A DNA stretch of 64,000 bases from Sulfurimonas xiamenensis (GCF_009258045.1 NZ_CP041166.1:124001-188000); one strand, 5' to 3'. Counted from the first letter of the stretch, positions 42,883 to 51,818 are shown. Made by a program: numbers and translations. The notes: generated by a model not told the origin, from the letters alone.

Positions 42883-43761
42883 ATGAATGTATTAGTTACT
42901 GGAAGCAATGGTCAAGTTGGAAGTGAAATTAAAGAATTAATTCAACATTCAACACTCAACATTCAAAATTATGATTTTTATTTCACTACTTCACAAGATT
43001 TAGATATTACAGATTTTGATTTAGTTAAAAAACATATAATAGATAATCAAATAAAAATCATTATAAATTGTGCAGCATATACGGCGGTAGACAGAGCAGA
43101 GAGCGAGCAAGAACTAGCAGACAAGATAAACCATCTTGCAGTAAAAAATCTCGCTCAGTTATCCAGTGAGTTTGGCATCAAACTTATCCATATATCAACT
43201 GATTATGTTTTTGACGGAACAAACTACAAACCATACACAGAAGATGATGCAACTAGTCCACAAAGTGTCTATGGAAAAACCAAACTAGATGGGGAACGAG
43301 CAATACAAGAGATAAGTCCTGCAAATTCTATCATTATCAGAACTTCTTGGGTATATAGCTACTACGGAGCAAACTTTGTAAAAACTATGCTTCGTCTCGG
43401 AAAAGAAAAAGAATCTTTAGGAGTTATCTTTGACCAAGTTGGTACACCAACCTATGCAAAAGACTTAGCAAAAGCCATCTTGGAAATAATCCCAAAAATT
43501 CAAAATTCAAAATTAAGCATTTATCATTATAGCAACGAAGGTGCTATTAGTTGGTACGACTTTGCAAAAGAGATAATGAAGATGGCAAAAATTCCTTGCC
43601 AAATCAACCCAATAGAAACTTTCCAATATCCAACACCAGCTTCAAGACCTCATTACTCTATATTAAATAAAGCAAAAATAAAAAAAGAGTTTAATATAGA
43701 AATACCATACTGGAAAGATGGTTTAGATGATTGTTTAAAAAGATTAGGAGAAAGAAAATAA
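42883..43761 (+). CDS. rfbD: dTDP-4-dehydrorhamnose reductase
   Basis: A 292-residue NADPH-dependent reductase that completes dTDP-L-rhamnose. MNVLVTGSNGQVGSEIKEL is the nucleotide-binding start, STDYVFDGTNYKPYTEDD and VYGKTKLDGE supply the catalytic Tyr and Lys, and RTSWVYSYYGANFVKTML is typical. Two heptad tracts are read in frame: IQHSTLNIQN near residue 20 and KIQNSKLSIYH near 204, at surface-loop positions where homologues vary. Start at 42883 is chosen over the TTG at 42871. Confidence 0.94.
   Translation: MNVLVTGSNGQVGSEIKELIQHSTLNIQNYDFYFTTSQDLDITDFDLVKKHIIDNQIKIIINCAAYTAVDRAESEQELADKINHLAVKNLAQLSSEFGIKLIHISTDYVFDGTNYKPYTEDDATSPQSVYGKTKLDGERAIQEISPANSIIIRTSWVYSYYGANFVKTMLRLGKEKESLGVIFDQVGTPTYAKDLAKAILEIIPKIQNSKLSIYHYSNEGAISWYDFAKEIMKMAKIPCQINPIETFQYPTPASRPHYSILNKAKIKKEFNIEIPYWKDGLDDCLKRLGERK
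42938..42977 (+). repeat. Heptad tract inside rfbD (5' part)
   Basis: Successive ATTCAAC, ATTCAAC, ACTCAAC and ATTCAAA units, translated in frame. Confidence 0.8.
43493..43523 (+). repeat. Heptad tract inside rfbD (3' part)
   Basis: AAATTCAAAATTCAAAATTA, then AGCATT, translated in frame. Confidence 0.75.
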
Positions 43762-45014
43762 TGAAATCAATTTTATTAACAGGAACAGCAGGATTTATAG
43801 GCTCAAACTTTGTGCCATATTTCCTTGAAAAATATCCAAACTACAACCTAGTAAACTTAGACCTGCTTACATACGCAGGAGACTTACAAAACTTAAAAGA
43901 GTGTGAAAATCATCCAAGATACAAGTTTATCAAAGGTGATATCTGTAACCGTGAGCTTGTTGAGTTTATCTTCAATGAATACGATATAAGAGGTGTTATT
44001 CATTTTGCAGCTGAAAGCCATGTAGATAACTCCATCAAAAACCCAGGTGTGTTTGTACAAACAAATGTAACAGGTACTTTTACTTTAGTAGATGTAGCAT
44101 ATAAGTATTGGATGGAGAAGCCATTCGTGTATAAAGAGCGATTTCTAGTAGATTCTTCACATTCGTTCAGAATGACGGATAGTAGTCACTCTGAGCCAAA
44201 TCATCGTCATCCTGAGCCTTCTTCCCGTCATCCTGAGCCTTCTTCCCGTCATCCTGAGCGAAGCGAAGGATCTAACCTACCCCGTTTCCATCATATCTCA
44301 ACTGACGAAGTATACGGAACACTAAACGAAACCGATCTGTTCACAGAAAAAACCCCATATGCGCCAAACTCTCCATACTCAGCTTCAAAAGCTTCAAGCG
44401 ATATGATCATAAGAGCTTACAATGAAACATATGGTTTAAACACAGTCATCACAAACTGCTCAAACAACTACGGACCCAAACAGCATGATGAAAAACTAAT
44501 CCCTACAATTATAAGAAATGCCCTAAAAGGAAACCCAATCCCAATCTACGGAGACGGAAAAAACATAAGAGACTGGCTTTATGTACTTGACCACTGCAAA
44601 GGAATTGACTTAGTCTACCATAACGGCAAAAAAGGTGAAACATACAACATCGGCGGAAGAAACGAAAGAACAAACCTTCAAATAGTAGATAAGATTTGTG
44701 AAATATTGGATGAAAAAGTGCCTTTAATCCGTCATTCTGAGCAAAGCGAAGAATCTCTTCGAACTTCAACAGAGACTCTTCACTCGCTACGCTCACTCAG
44801 AGTGACGAACCTTTGTCATCCTGAGCAAAGCGAAGGATCTAGCTACAAAGATTTAATAACTTTCGTAGAAGATAGAGCAGGACATGATAGAAGATATGCG
44901 ATAGACGCTACAAAACTTGAAAACGAGCTTGGTTGGAAAGCAGATGAGAATTTTGATACAGGGATTGTTAAGACTATTGAGTGGTATTTAAACAAATATG
45001 GAATAACTAAATGA
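43761..45014 (+). CDS. rfbB: dTDP-glucose 4,6-dehydratase with two in-frame repeat insertions
   Basis: A 417-residue enzyme converting dTDP-glucose to dTDP-4-keto-6-deoxyglucose. The NAD motif TGTAGFIGSNFVP, the catalytic HHISTDEVYGTL and YSASKASSDM are intact. The usual length is about 340-360; two insertions account for the excess. The first (about residues 130-172, with RHPEPSSRHPERSEGS) lies directly before the HHISTDEVYG strand; the second (about 325-361, with RHSEQSEES and HPEQSEGS) lies between LDEKVP and SYKDLITFVEDR. Both are translated palindrome-family repeats. The start is ATG 43761, overlapping the rfbD stop by one base. Whether the protein still folds needs testing. Confidence 0.93.
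   Translation: MKSILLTGTAGFIGSNFVPYFLEKYPNYNLVNLDLLTYAGDLQNLKECENHPRYKFIKGDICNRELVEFIFNEYDIRGVIHFAAESHVDNSIKNPGVFVQTNVTGTFTLVDVAYKYWMEKPFVYKERFLVDSSHSFRMTDSSHSEPNHRHPEPSSRHPEPSSRHPERSEGSNLPRFHHISTDEVYGTLNETDLFTEKTPYAPNSPYSASKASSDMIIRAYNETYGLNTVITNCSNNYGPKQHDEKLIPTIIRNALKGNPIPIYGDGKNIRDWLYVLDHCKGIDLVYHNGKKGETYNIGGRNERTNLQIVDKICEILDEKVPLIRHSEQSEESLRTSTETLHSLRSLRVTNLCHPEQSEGSSYKDLITFVEDRAGHDRRYAIDATKLENELGWKADENFDTGIVKTIEWYLNKYGITK
44148..44275 (+). repeat. Palindrome-family insertion inside rfbB (first)
   Basis: About 128 bases with half-units TTCTTCACATTCGTTCAG, CGTCATCCTGAGCCTTC (twice) and CGTCATCCTGAGCGAAGCG, then AAGGATCT. It keeps the reading frame open. Confidence 0.88.
44731..44843 (+). 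repeat. Palindrome-family insertion inside rfbB (second)
   Basis: A full unit: left arm CGTCATTCTGAGCAAAGCG, spacer, right arm CTCACTCAGAGTGACG, then a second left arm GTCATCCTGAGCAAAGCG with AAGGATCT. It is translated in frame. Confidence 0.88.
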
Positions 45015-46084
45015 TAAATGTTACAAAAACATATCTACCAAACAAAGAAAAGTACAAAAAATATATAGATGAAATCTATGAAAATGGTTGGCTTACAAAC
45101 AATGGTCCACTTGTACAAAGACTTGAAAAAAGACTTGCAGAATATTTAGGAGTAAAAAATATAGTGTTGGTTTCAAATGGTACAGTAGCACTTGAGATAG
45201 CTTATAGAACTTTAGGATTAAAAGGTTTTGTGATAACGACACCTTTTAGTTTTGTAGCGACTACAAGCTCACTTGTGACAAATCAGCTATTGCCGATTTT
45301 TGCAGATATTGACCAAAATTCATTTAATCTTGACCCTAGAAATATAGAAAAACTTATTACACCAAATACATCAGCGATACTTCCTGTTCATGTATTTGGA
45401 AATGCTTGTGAAGTAGAAGATATAGAGCAAATTGCAAAGAAGCACGACCTTAAAGTGATTTACGATGCAGCCCATGCTTTTGATGTGAAGTATAAAGACC
45501 AAAGTGTACTAAACTATGGAGATATATCGACTCTTAGTTTTCATTCAACTAAACTTTTTCACAGTATAGAAGGTGGAGCTTTGATTATCAATGATGATGA
45601 ACTTGTACAAAAAGCAAGATATCTCATAAATTTTGGTATAAAAAATGCCGAAGAGATACCGCATCTCGGTACAAATGCTAAAATGAATGAATTTGAAGCA
45701 GCGATGGGGCTTTGTGTGCTTGATGATATAGAAGAGATAAAACAAAAACGAAAAGTAATAGTAGAAAATTATTCAAAAGAATTAAAAGGTTTAGTTCAAT
45801 TTCAAGAGCAAAATGAAAATGCCACAGAAAACTATAGTTATTTTCCTGTAGTTTGTGATAGTGAAGAACAGCTTTTAAAGGTACAAAAAGCACTGGGTGA
45901 AAAAGATATTTTCCCACGAAGATATTTTTATCCATCGCTTGATACTTTAGAATATATCGAACCTAAACAAGAGTGTAAAATTTCAAGAGATATAAGTAAA
46001 AAAATACTTTGTTTGCCAATTTATGCAGAGTTGGAAAAAAATATTCAAGAAGAAATTATAAAAATAATCAAGGATACCATTTGA
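45011..46084 (+). CDS. DegT/DnrJ/EryC1/StrS-type sugar aminotransferase
   Basis: A 357-residue PLP enzyme. The Schiff-base Lys is in FHSTKLFHSIEGGAL, and NNGPLVQRLEKRLAEYLGV and IYDAAHAFDVKY are typical. It transfers an amino group to a keto sugar; since it lies directly after rfbB (ATGA overlap), the likely substrate is dTDP-4-keto-6-deoxyglucose, giving a 4-amino-4,6-dideoxy sugar. That substrate is inference. Its stop overlaps the TTG start of the ATP-grasp gene. Confidence 0.9.
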   Translation: MINVTKTYLPNKEKYKKYIDEIYENGWLTNNGPLVQRLEKRLAEYLGVKNIVLVSNGTVALEIAYRTLGLKGFVITTPFSFVATTSSLVTNQLLPIFADIDQNSFNLDPRNIEKLITPNTSAILPVHVFGNACEVEDIEQIAKKHDLKVIYDAAHAFDVKYKDQSVLNYGDISTLSFHSTKLFHSIEGGALIINDDELVQKARYLINFGIKNAEEIPHLGTNAKMNEFEAAMGLCVLDDIEEIKQKRKVIVENYSKELKGLVQFQEQNENATENYSYFPVVCDSEEQLLKVQKALGEKDIFPRRYFYPSLDTLEYIEPKQECKISRDISKKILCLPIYAELEKNIQEEIIKIIKDTI

Positions 46085-47265
46085 AAAATATACTTTTATG
46101 CGATGCTAATTTTTGTGTTTTACCTATTGTTCAATCAATTATGTCAAAAAATCATATTTTAAGTGTTGTTGGCTCACTTTTGAGTGATCCAGCTCATCAT
46201 GTAGCAGATAAATCAGTTCCTATTAATTATGCTGATGTAGATTTGTTACACAAGCATATTATTGAAAATAAGTATGATTTTATTGTCCCAGGATGTAATG
46301 ATAGGTCATATCTTTCTTTGGCGGAAATAGCTGAAAAATTAAATTATTCAGGTTTTGATAAATACGAAACAGTTTTGACTGTTCATCATAAAGATAAATT
46401 TCGAGCTTTTGCAGAAACGAAAAATTATCCAGTACCAAAAGCTGTGAATGATATCTCAAAAGTTAATACTCTGAATTTTCCAATCATTATAAAACCAGTT
46501 GATTCATTTAGTGGCAAAGGTACAAATAGAGTAGAAACTTTGCAAGATGTAGAAAAATATTGGAATGAAGCAAAAGAGTTTTCAAAAACAGGTGCAGTTG
46601 TAGCTGAAGAGTTTGTAGAAGGAAAACTTTATAGTCATTCGGCATTTATCAAAAATAAGAAAATAGTTGTTGACTTTTTTGTCAATGAATACTGCACGGT
46701 GTATCCTTATCAAGTTAATAGTTCAAATGTAGCTTCTGAACTTAACCAAAAAATTCAAGATGGACTTCGAGAATGGACAGAGCAATTCGCACAAGATTTA
46801 GACTTAGTGGATGGTTTAGTTCATACTCAATTTATTTCAGATAATAAAACTTTTTCACTTATAGAGATAGCTAGAAGATGTCCAGGAGATTTATATAGCC
46901 AATTAATAGAAAAAAGTACTGGTGTGAACTATGCTGAACTTTATGCTATTCCATTTATTGGTGAGGAACTTCCAGATATTGTAGAAAAAAAAGAAAATAA
47001 ATTTATGTCACGACATACGGTTAGTGTAGATAAAGAGTGTATTTTTATAAGTTCAGGTGTCAATCTTGATAATAAAAATATTCAAAATGTTCAGCTTAAA
47101 TACAGTGGACAAAAAATGAAACCAGCACCATTTGATAAGTCTGGAATATATTTTATAGAACACAATAGCACTAAAGAGATGGAAGATAAAACAGAAAAAT
47201 TAAAAGACTATATTGTCATTGAGACTTTAGATATTTCAAAAAAGGATGATAATGCAAAATTATAA
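46081..47265 (+). CDS. ATP-grasp ligase-like protein
   Basis: A 394-residue protein with an ATP-grasp core: DKFRAFAETKNYPVPKAV, then NFPIIIKPVDSFSGKGTNRV (lid and ATP-binding Lys), VVAEEFVEGKLYS, and a later FSLIEIARRCPGDLYS with the metal-binding Glu/Arg. The TTG at 46081 is the start, overlapping the aminotransferase stop; an ATG-rich upstream reading within that gene is rejected. ATP-grasp enzymes join a carboxylate to an amine, so after a sugar aminotransferase it could attach an amino or other acid to the amino sugar. The acid is unknown. Confidence 0.82.
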   Translation: MKNILLCDANFCVLPIVQSIMSKNHILSVVGSLLSDPAHHVADKSVPINYADVDLLHKHIIENKYDFIVPGCNDRSYLSLAEIAEKLNYSGFDKYETVLTVHHKDKFRAFAETKNYPVPKAVNDISKVNTLNFPIIIKPVDSFSGKGTNRVETLQDVEKYWNEAKEFSKTGAVVAEEFVEGKLYSHSAFIKNKKIVVDFFVNEYCTVYPYQVNSSNVASELNQKIQDGLREWTEQFAQDLDLVDGLVHTQFISDNKTFSLIEIARRCPGDLYSQLIEKSTGVNYAELYAIPFIGEELPDIVEKKENKFMSRHTVSVDKECIFISSGVNLDNKNIQNVQLKYSGQKMKPAPFDKSGIYFIEHNSTKEMEDKTEKLKDYIVIETLDISKKDDNAKL

Positions 47266-48406
47266 AGAACCTTTGAAACTAGCTTTTATAGGTGGTGGAA
47301 TCGATTCAGCAATAGGATACACTCACTATATAGCTTCACAAATGGATCATCTTTTTAGCGTAAGTGCTGGATGTTTTAGTAGAAAAGAAGACATTAATCA
47401 AAAAACTGCTTTAACTTGGGGTGTTGAAGAAAATCATCTTTATTCAAATTGGGAAGCACTTTTAGAAAATGAAGTTAAAAATGTAGATGCCATCGTCATA
47501 TTAACCCCTACACCAAATCACTATGAAATGATTATGAAAGCTCTTGATTTGGGTTACTCTGTTATCTCAGAAAAAGCACTTGCTACAACCTATCAAGAAG
47601 GACTAGAAATAACCAAAAAAGTGGATGAGAAAAAAGCTTTTTTCGCAGTTACTCATAATTATACTGGTTATCCAATGCTTCGTGAACTTCAAAATATGAT
47701 TCAAAATGATAAACTTGGAAAAATCACAAATATAAATATAGAGATGCCACAAGAGAGTTTTTCACGACTTGTCAATGGCAATAAACCAACACCTCAAAGT
47801 TGGAGACTTACCGATGGCAAAATCCCTGCTGTTTCACTTGATTTGGGTGCTCATTTACAGCATATGGTTTATTTTTTAACAAATCAAAATCCAACTGAAT
47901 TGGTAGCAGACGAGACAAGTTTTGGATGGTTTCCACAAGTGGTAGATAATGTCTCTTGTATAGCAAGATATGAAAGTGGAATGAGATGTCAAATGTGGTT
48001 TGGAAAATCTGCGATTGGTCATAGAAATGGTCTAAGAGTTAGAATTTATGGTACAAAAGGAAGTGCTGAGTGGTTTCAAATGAATCCTGAAGAGTTATTA
48101 TTTCAAACTATAGATGGTGGTAGAATGATAATAGATAGAGCTTCATCAAACATTTGTATATCCAATCTACCAAGATATACAAGATTTAAAGCAGGTCATC
48201 CCGCTGGTTTTGTAGAAGCATTTGGAAATCTTTATTTTGATATAGCGGAAAAGTTAAGACAGTATAAAATAGATGCTAATCATAAAATTAATTGGTCTTA
48301 TGATGCTATGCAGGCAACGATTGGTTTGGAAGTGTTTGAAGCAATTCAAGCATCTTCAAAAGAAAACAGATGGGTAAAATTATATTTTATGGATAAAATA
48401 GTTTGA
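47252..48406 (+). CDS. Gfo/Idh/MocA-family oxidoreductase
   Basis: A 384-residue NAD(P)-dependent enzyme. The N-terminal Rossmann motif is LAFIGGGIDSAIGYTHY, followed by VILTPTPNHYEMIMKAL and SEKALATTYQEG (the E-K-P-like catalytic Lys region). C-terminal VSLDLGAHLQHM fits the substrate domain. It starts at ATG 47252 with AAAGGA ahead, 14 bases inside the ATP-grasp gene. It probably oxidises or reduces a nucleotide sugar in the same pathway. Confidence 0.88.
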   Translation: MQNYKEPLKLAFIGGGIDSAIGYTHYIASQMDHLFSVSAGCFSRKEDINQKTALTWGVEENHLYSNWEALLENEVKNVDAIVILTPTPNHYEMIMKALDLGYSVISEKALATTYQEGLEITKKVDEKKAFFAVTHNYTGYPMLRELQNMIQNDKLGKITNINIEMPQESFSRLVNGNKPTPQSWRLTDGKIPAVSLDLGAHLQHMVYFLTNQNPTELVADETSFGWFPQVVDNVSCIARYESGMRCQMWFGKSAIGHRNGLRVRIYGTKGSAEWFQMNPEELLFQTIDGGRMIIDRASSNICISNLPRYTRFKAGHPAGFVEAFGNLYFDIAEKLRQYKIDANHKINWSYDAMQATIGLEVFEAIQASSKENRWVKLYFMDKIV

Positions 48407-49914
48407 CAAAACAAATAAGCCTCAAAAAAAACACCATAGCTAACTACATAGGGCAGTTTTATACTATGTTCATAGGTATCTTTATGCTTCCTTTTTATTT
48501 GGAGTATTTGGGTGCTGAGGCTTATGGATTGGTTGGTTTTTTTACGATGATTATGTCATGGATGGCATTGCTTGATTTGGGACTTTCTACGACCTTAGCG
48601 AGAGAAACGGCAAAGCTAAAAGATAAAGTAACTGGTCTTTTTGAACTTAAAAAAATCACACTGAGTGTAGAAGTTTTTTTCATGGCTATATCTGTTGTGA
48701 TTTTTAGTGCTATATTTTTTGGTAGTGGATGGATATCTACTCATTGGCTAGATGTAAAAGAGCTTTCTTATGAAACAGTAGAGAGTACTATAAAAATCAT
48801 GGCTTTTATGATAGTTTTGCGATGGTTTGTAGGATTGTATCAAGGAAGTATTATAGGCTTTGAGCAACAAGTTTGGCTAAATATTTATAAAGTAAGCATT
48901 GCCACATTAAAATTTTTGGGAGCATTTTTACTGATAGTTTATGTGAGTGATGATATTGTTGATTTTTTCTATTATCAGTTAGTTGTAGCAATCATTGAGT
49001 TTGTCATCATTAAACTAAAAATAAATAGCTATATGAAAGTATCACAAAAAGTATCTCCATCTTTTGTGACACTTAAACAGATAGCTCCTTTTGCTCTAAG
49101 CATTGCTTATACATCGAGTATTTGGGTTTTTATCACACAACTTGATAAGCTTATGTTGTCACACTATTTACCGCTTCATGAGTACGGTTTTTTTACCTTG
49201 GTGGTCGTGGTGGCTAATGCCATCTTGCAACTTTTTCAGCCTATAGGACAAGCAATCCTCCCACGAATGACATCACTGCTATCAAATGGGAAAGAAAAAG
49301 AGATGATAGAGCTTTATCATAAAGCAACACAGATTGTAAGCATTATAGTGCTTGCAGTAAGTGGAATGGTAGCCGTCTTTTCGTATGAGCTGTTGTACTC
49401 TTGGAGTGGAAATATCGAAGCTTCTACATGGGCAGCACCGATACTGTTTTGGTATGCTCTAGGAAACGGTGCGGTGGCATTACTCTCTTTTCAGTACTAT
49501 ATGCAATACGCTCATGGCAACCTAAAATACCATGTCAAAGGCAATACCTATTTTGGATTTGTCCAAATCATCATCGTTGCATTGGCAGTTCATTTTTATG
49601 GAGCTTTGGGAGCTGGAATAGCTTGGTTTGGGCTTCAGACATTTTTTTTACTATGGTGGCCTGGGTATATTCATAGCAAATTTGCTCCAGGGATTCATAA
49701 AGACTGGATACTTAAAGATATATTGCCTATTTTAGCAATGAGTATGGTTTATTTGGTGATTGTAAAAAATAGTGCTATTAGTTTTAGCGAAGACAGACTG
49801 ACACTATTTCTGACATTAATTGGTTTGGGAGTTGTTTTGTTGGTTTTAAATACAGTTGCATCACAAGAAGGAAGAAAAGTTATGAATAGAATTATTTTGA
49901 GAAGAGGTGTTTGA
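48403..49914 (+). CDS. Wzx-like polysaccharide flippase
   Basis: A 503-residue membrane protein with about 12-14 hydrophobic helices, of the oligosaccharide flippase family. The start KKNTIANYIGQFYTMFIGIFMLPF and LGAEAYGLVGFFTMI are typical. It should move undecaprenyl-linked glycan units across the inner membrane. It starts at TTG 48403, overlapping the previous stop, and its TGA overlaps the next ATG. Confidence 0.87.
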   Translation: MTKQISLKKNTIANYIGQFYTMFIGIFMLPFYLEYLGAEAYGLVGFFTMIMSWMALLDLGLSTTLARETAKLKDKVTGLFELKKITLSVEVFFMAISVVIFSAIFFGSGWISTHWLDVKELSYETVESTIKIMAFMIVLRWFVGLYQGSIIGFEQQVWLNIYKVSIATLKFLGAFLLIVYVSDDIVDFFYYQLVVAIIEFVIIKLKINSYMKVSQKVSPSFVTLKQIAPFALSIAYTSSIWVFITQLDKLMLSHYLPLHEYGFFTLVVVVANAILQLFQPIGQAILPRMTSLLSNGKEKEMIELYHKATQIVSIIVLAVSGMVAVFSYELLYSWSGNIEASTWAAPILFWYALGNGAVALLSFQYYMQYAHGNLKYHVKGNTYFGFVQIIIVALAVHFYGALGAGIAWFGLQTFFLLWWPGYIHSKFAPGIHKDWILKDILPILAMSMVYLVIVKNSAISFSEDRLTLFLTLIGLGVVLLVLNTVASQEGRKVMNRIILRRGV

Positions 49915-50852
49915 TGGAGTATAAAAAATTAAAATTTATAGTATATGCTCCACCTTTCAATGAAAATAGTGGCGGAGTTATGGCTTTGCATAAGCTTTGT
50001 GATTTATTAAATGAATCTGAAGAAACAGCGTACTTATATCTTGAATTTAGAAAGCCATTGATTACAGATCATGAAAGTTTATTAATGAAGATATTATACC
50101 CATTGAGATTATTTAAATATTATTTTTTGAAATTTGTTCCCACTTCTTATGGTAAAAATTTATTTTTAAATACACCAAGAATTATTTATGGTATAAAAAA
50201 AAATATTGATAATACGGTAGTTATTTATCCTGAGATAGTATCAGGCAATCCACTTGAAGTTAAAAATGTAGTAAGATGGCTATTACATAAGCCAGGATTT
50301 CATACAGGAGAAATAAATTATGGTAAAAGTGATATTTACTTCTTTTATCAAGTCATTTTTAATGATCCAACCATTAATCCATACGATGATCATTTACTAT
50401 CAGTATTATGGGTAAGGGATGACATATATAAAAAAACAAATTTTGGTGAACGAAAAGGTATTTGCTATATGCTTCGCAAAGGCAAAAATAGAAAAATAAC
50501 TCATGATACTGAAAATTCAATTTTATTAGATGGAAAATCTCATGGTGAAGTTGCAAAGGTTATGAATGAATGTGAGTATTTTATATCATACGATATGGAA
50601 ACTATGTATTCACAATATGCAGTTCTTTGTGGTTGTAAGTCAATTGTTATTCCTGAAAAAGGTGTTTCAAAAGATGAATGGCAACCTAAAAAAGAGTTTC
50701 AATATGGAATAGCTTATGGATTTGATGATATTGAAGAAGCTGAAAAAACAAAACATTTAGTTTATGATGTTTTAAAAAAAATAGAAGATGAATCTAATCA
50801 GTCAGTTAGTAAATTTGTAAATAGAATATATACATTAGTAGGTAAAAATTAA
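49914..50852 (+). CDS. Probable glycosyltransferase (GT-B-like)
   Basis: A 312-residue soluble protein. The N-terminus YAPPFNENSGGVMALHKLCD and the C-terminal YDMETMYSQYAVLCGCKSIV (with Glu before a Cys/Gly-rich segment) resemble WavQ-like or related transferases, but no family motif is decisive. Glycosyltransferase identity is supported mainly by context. Its ATG overlaps the Wzx stop (TGATG). Confidence 0.6.
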   Translation: MEYKKLKFIVYAPPFNENSGGVMALHKLCDLLNESEETAYLYLEFRKPLITDHESLLMKILYPLRLFKYYFLKFVPTSYGKNLFLNTPRIIYGIKKNIDNTVVIYPEIVSGNPLEVKNVVRWLLHKPGFHTGEINYGKSDIYFFYQVIFNDPTINPYDDHLLSVLWVRDDIYKKTNFGERKGICYMLRKGKNRKITHDTENSILLDGKSHGEVAKVMNECEYFISYDMETMYSQYAVLCGCKSIVIPEKGVSKDEWQPKKEFQYGIAYGFDDIEEAEKTKHLVYDVLKKIEDESNQSVSKFVNRIYTLVGKN

Positions 50853-50909
50853 ATGCAAAATAAACTTGTCTCAATAGCTATGATAACAAATAATGGTGAA
50901 AAAATATGA
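50853..50909 (+). pseudogene. N-terminal relic of a family 2 glycosyltransferase gene
   Basis: An 18-codon open frame, MQNKLVSIAMITNNGEKI, starts at an ATG directly after the previous gene. It matches the usual start of family 2 glycosyltransferases (VSIAMATYNGEKY) but stops at once with TGA, where the next gene's ATG (50906) begins. A full gene was presumably deleted here, leaving its start. Confidence 0.6.
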
Positions 50910-51742
50910 AAATTTATGGCGTAGTTGTTTTGTATAATCCTGATGAATCTATAATAAAAAATATAAATTCGTATCTTAATAGTTTAAAAAAAATTTATAT
51001 AGTTGATAATTCTGAAGAAAAAAATATTGATTTAATAAATAGAATAAAAGAAATATCTTACAAGTGTGAATACATAGATAATTATGGCAATAAAGGAATA
51101 GCTCATGCTTTGAATGTTGGAGCAAAATTAGCTATAAAGAATGGAGCTGATTGGTTGTTAACAATGGATCAAGATACATCATTTAATAATAATGATTTAG
51201 AAAAAACGACAGTAGAGTTATTTGAAATAGATATAAATAAAATAGCAGTAGTAGCACCCAGTCACTACATAGGAGATGATACAAAACCTTTTTACAATGA
51301 AATAGTAATGACTTCTGGAAATTTATTAAATTTACATCTATTTCAAAAAATAGGTGAATTTGATGAAAAGTTATTTATAGATTCTGTGGATACAGAATAC
51401 TGCTTAAGAATATATAGTATGGGATATAAAATAAAAAGAATTTCATCTATTATATTAAAACATAATCTTGGGGATATTAAAAAATACAAAATATGTGGTA
51501 TAAAATTTCGACCTACTAATCATACATTCATTCGTAGATATTATATTGTTAGGAATAGATTTTATACATGGGATAAGTATAAAAATTTATATCCAGCTTT
51601 TGTTAAATGGGAAAAAATAGCAACATTTAAACAATTAATAAAAATTATTTTGTTCGAAAAAGATAAATTAAAAAAGATTATATTTTCATTTAGAGGTTAT
51701 TTTGATTATAGGAAAGGCAGATTTGGTAAATATGAAAAATAG
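50906..51742 (+). CDS. Family 2 glycosyltransferase (rhamnosyltransferase-like)
   Basis: A 278-residue GT-A enzyme. IYGVVVLYNPDESIIKNI starts the fold, GIAHALNVGAKLAIKNGADW and TMDQDTSF (DQD as DxD metal site) are visible, and FIDSVDTEYCLRIYSMGYK fits the acceptor region. RfbF-like rhamnosyltransferases look like this, and dTDP-rhamnose can be made from the neighbouring genes. Base composition is lower in GC than the rfb genes. Confidence 0.85.
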   Translation: MKIYGVVVLYNPDESIIKNINSYLNSLKKIYIVDNSEEKNIDLINRIKEISYKCEYIDNYGNKGIAHALNVGAKLAIKNGADWLLTMDQDTSFNNNDLEKTTVELFEIDINKIAVVAPSHYIGDDTKPFYNEIVMTSGNLLNLHLFQKIGEFDEKLFIDSVDTEYCLRIYSMGYKIKRISSIILKHNLGDIKKYKICGIKFRPTNHTFIRRYYIVRNRFYTWDKYKNLYPAFVKWEKIATFKQLIKIILFEKDKLKKIIFSFRGYFDYRKGRFGKYEK

Positions 51743-51818
51743 TGTATATTTAATTTGTGATTTTTTTTCTAAAGTCAAAGATAAAATCAAAATAACTATT
51801 AAAAGGTTTGTGTATTGA
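51732..51818 (+). other. Short open frame between glycosyltransferase and polymerase genes
   Basis: A 28-codon frame (MKNSVYLICDFFSKVKDKIK, then ITIKRFVY) overlaps the glycosyltransferase end and the TTG start of the polymerase gene. It may be a remnant or chance; it has no strong ribosome site. Confidence 0.2.

Noticed and set aside
46009-46080. Longer ATP-grasp protein starting inside the aminotransferase gene
   Set aside because: The TTG at 46081 fits the family start and the overlap-type junctions of the locus.
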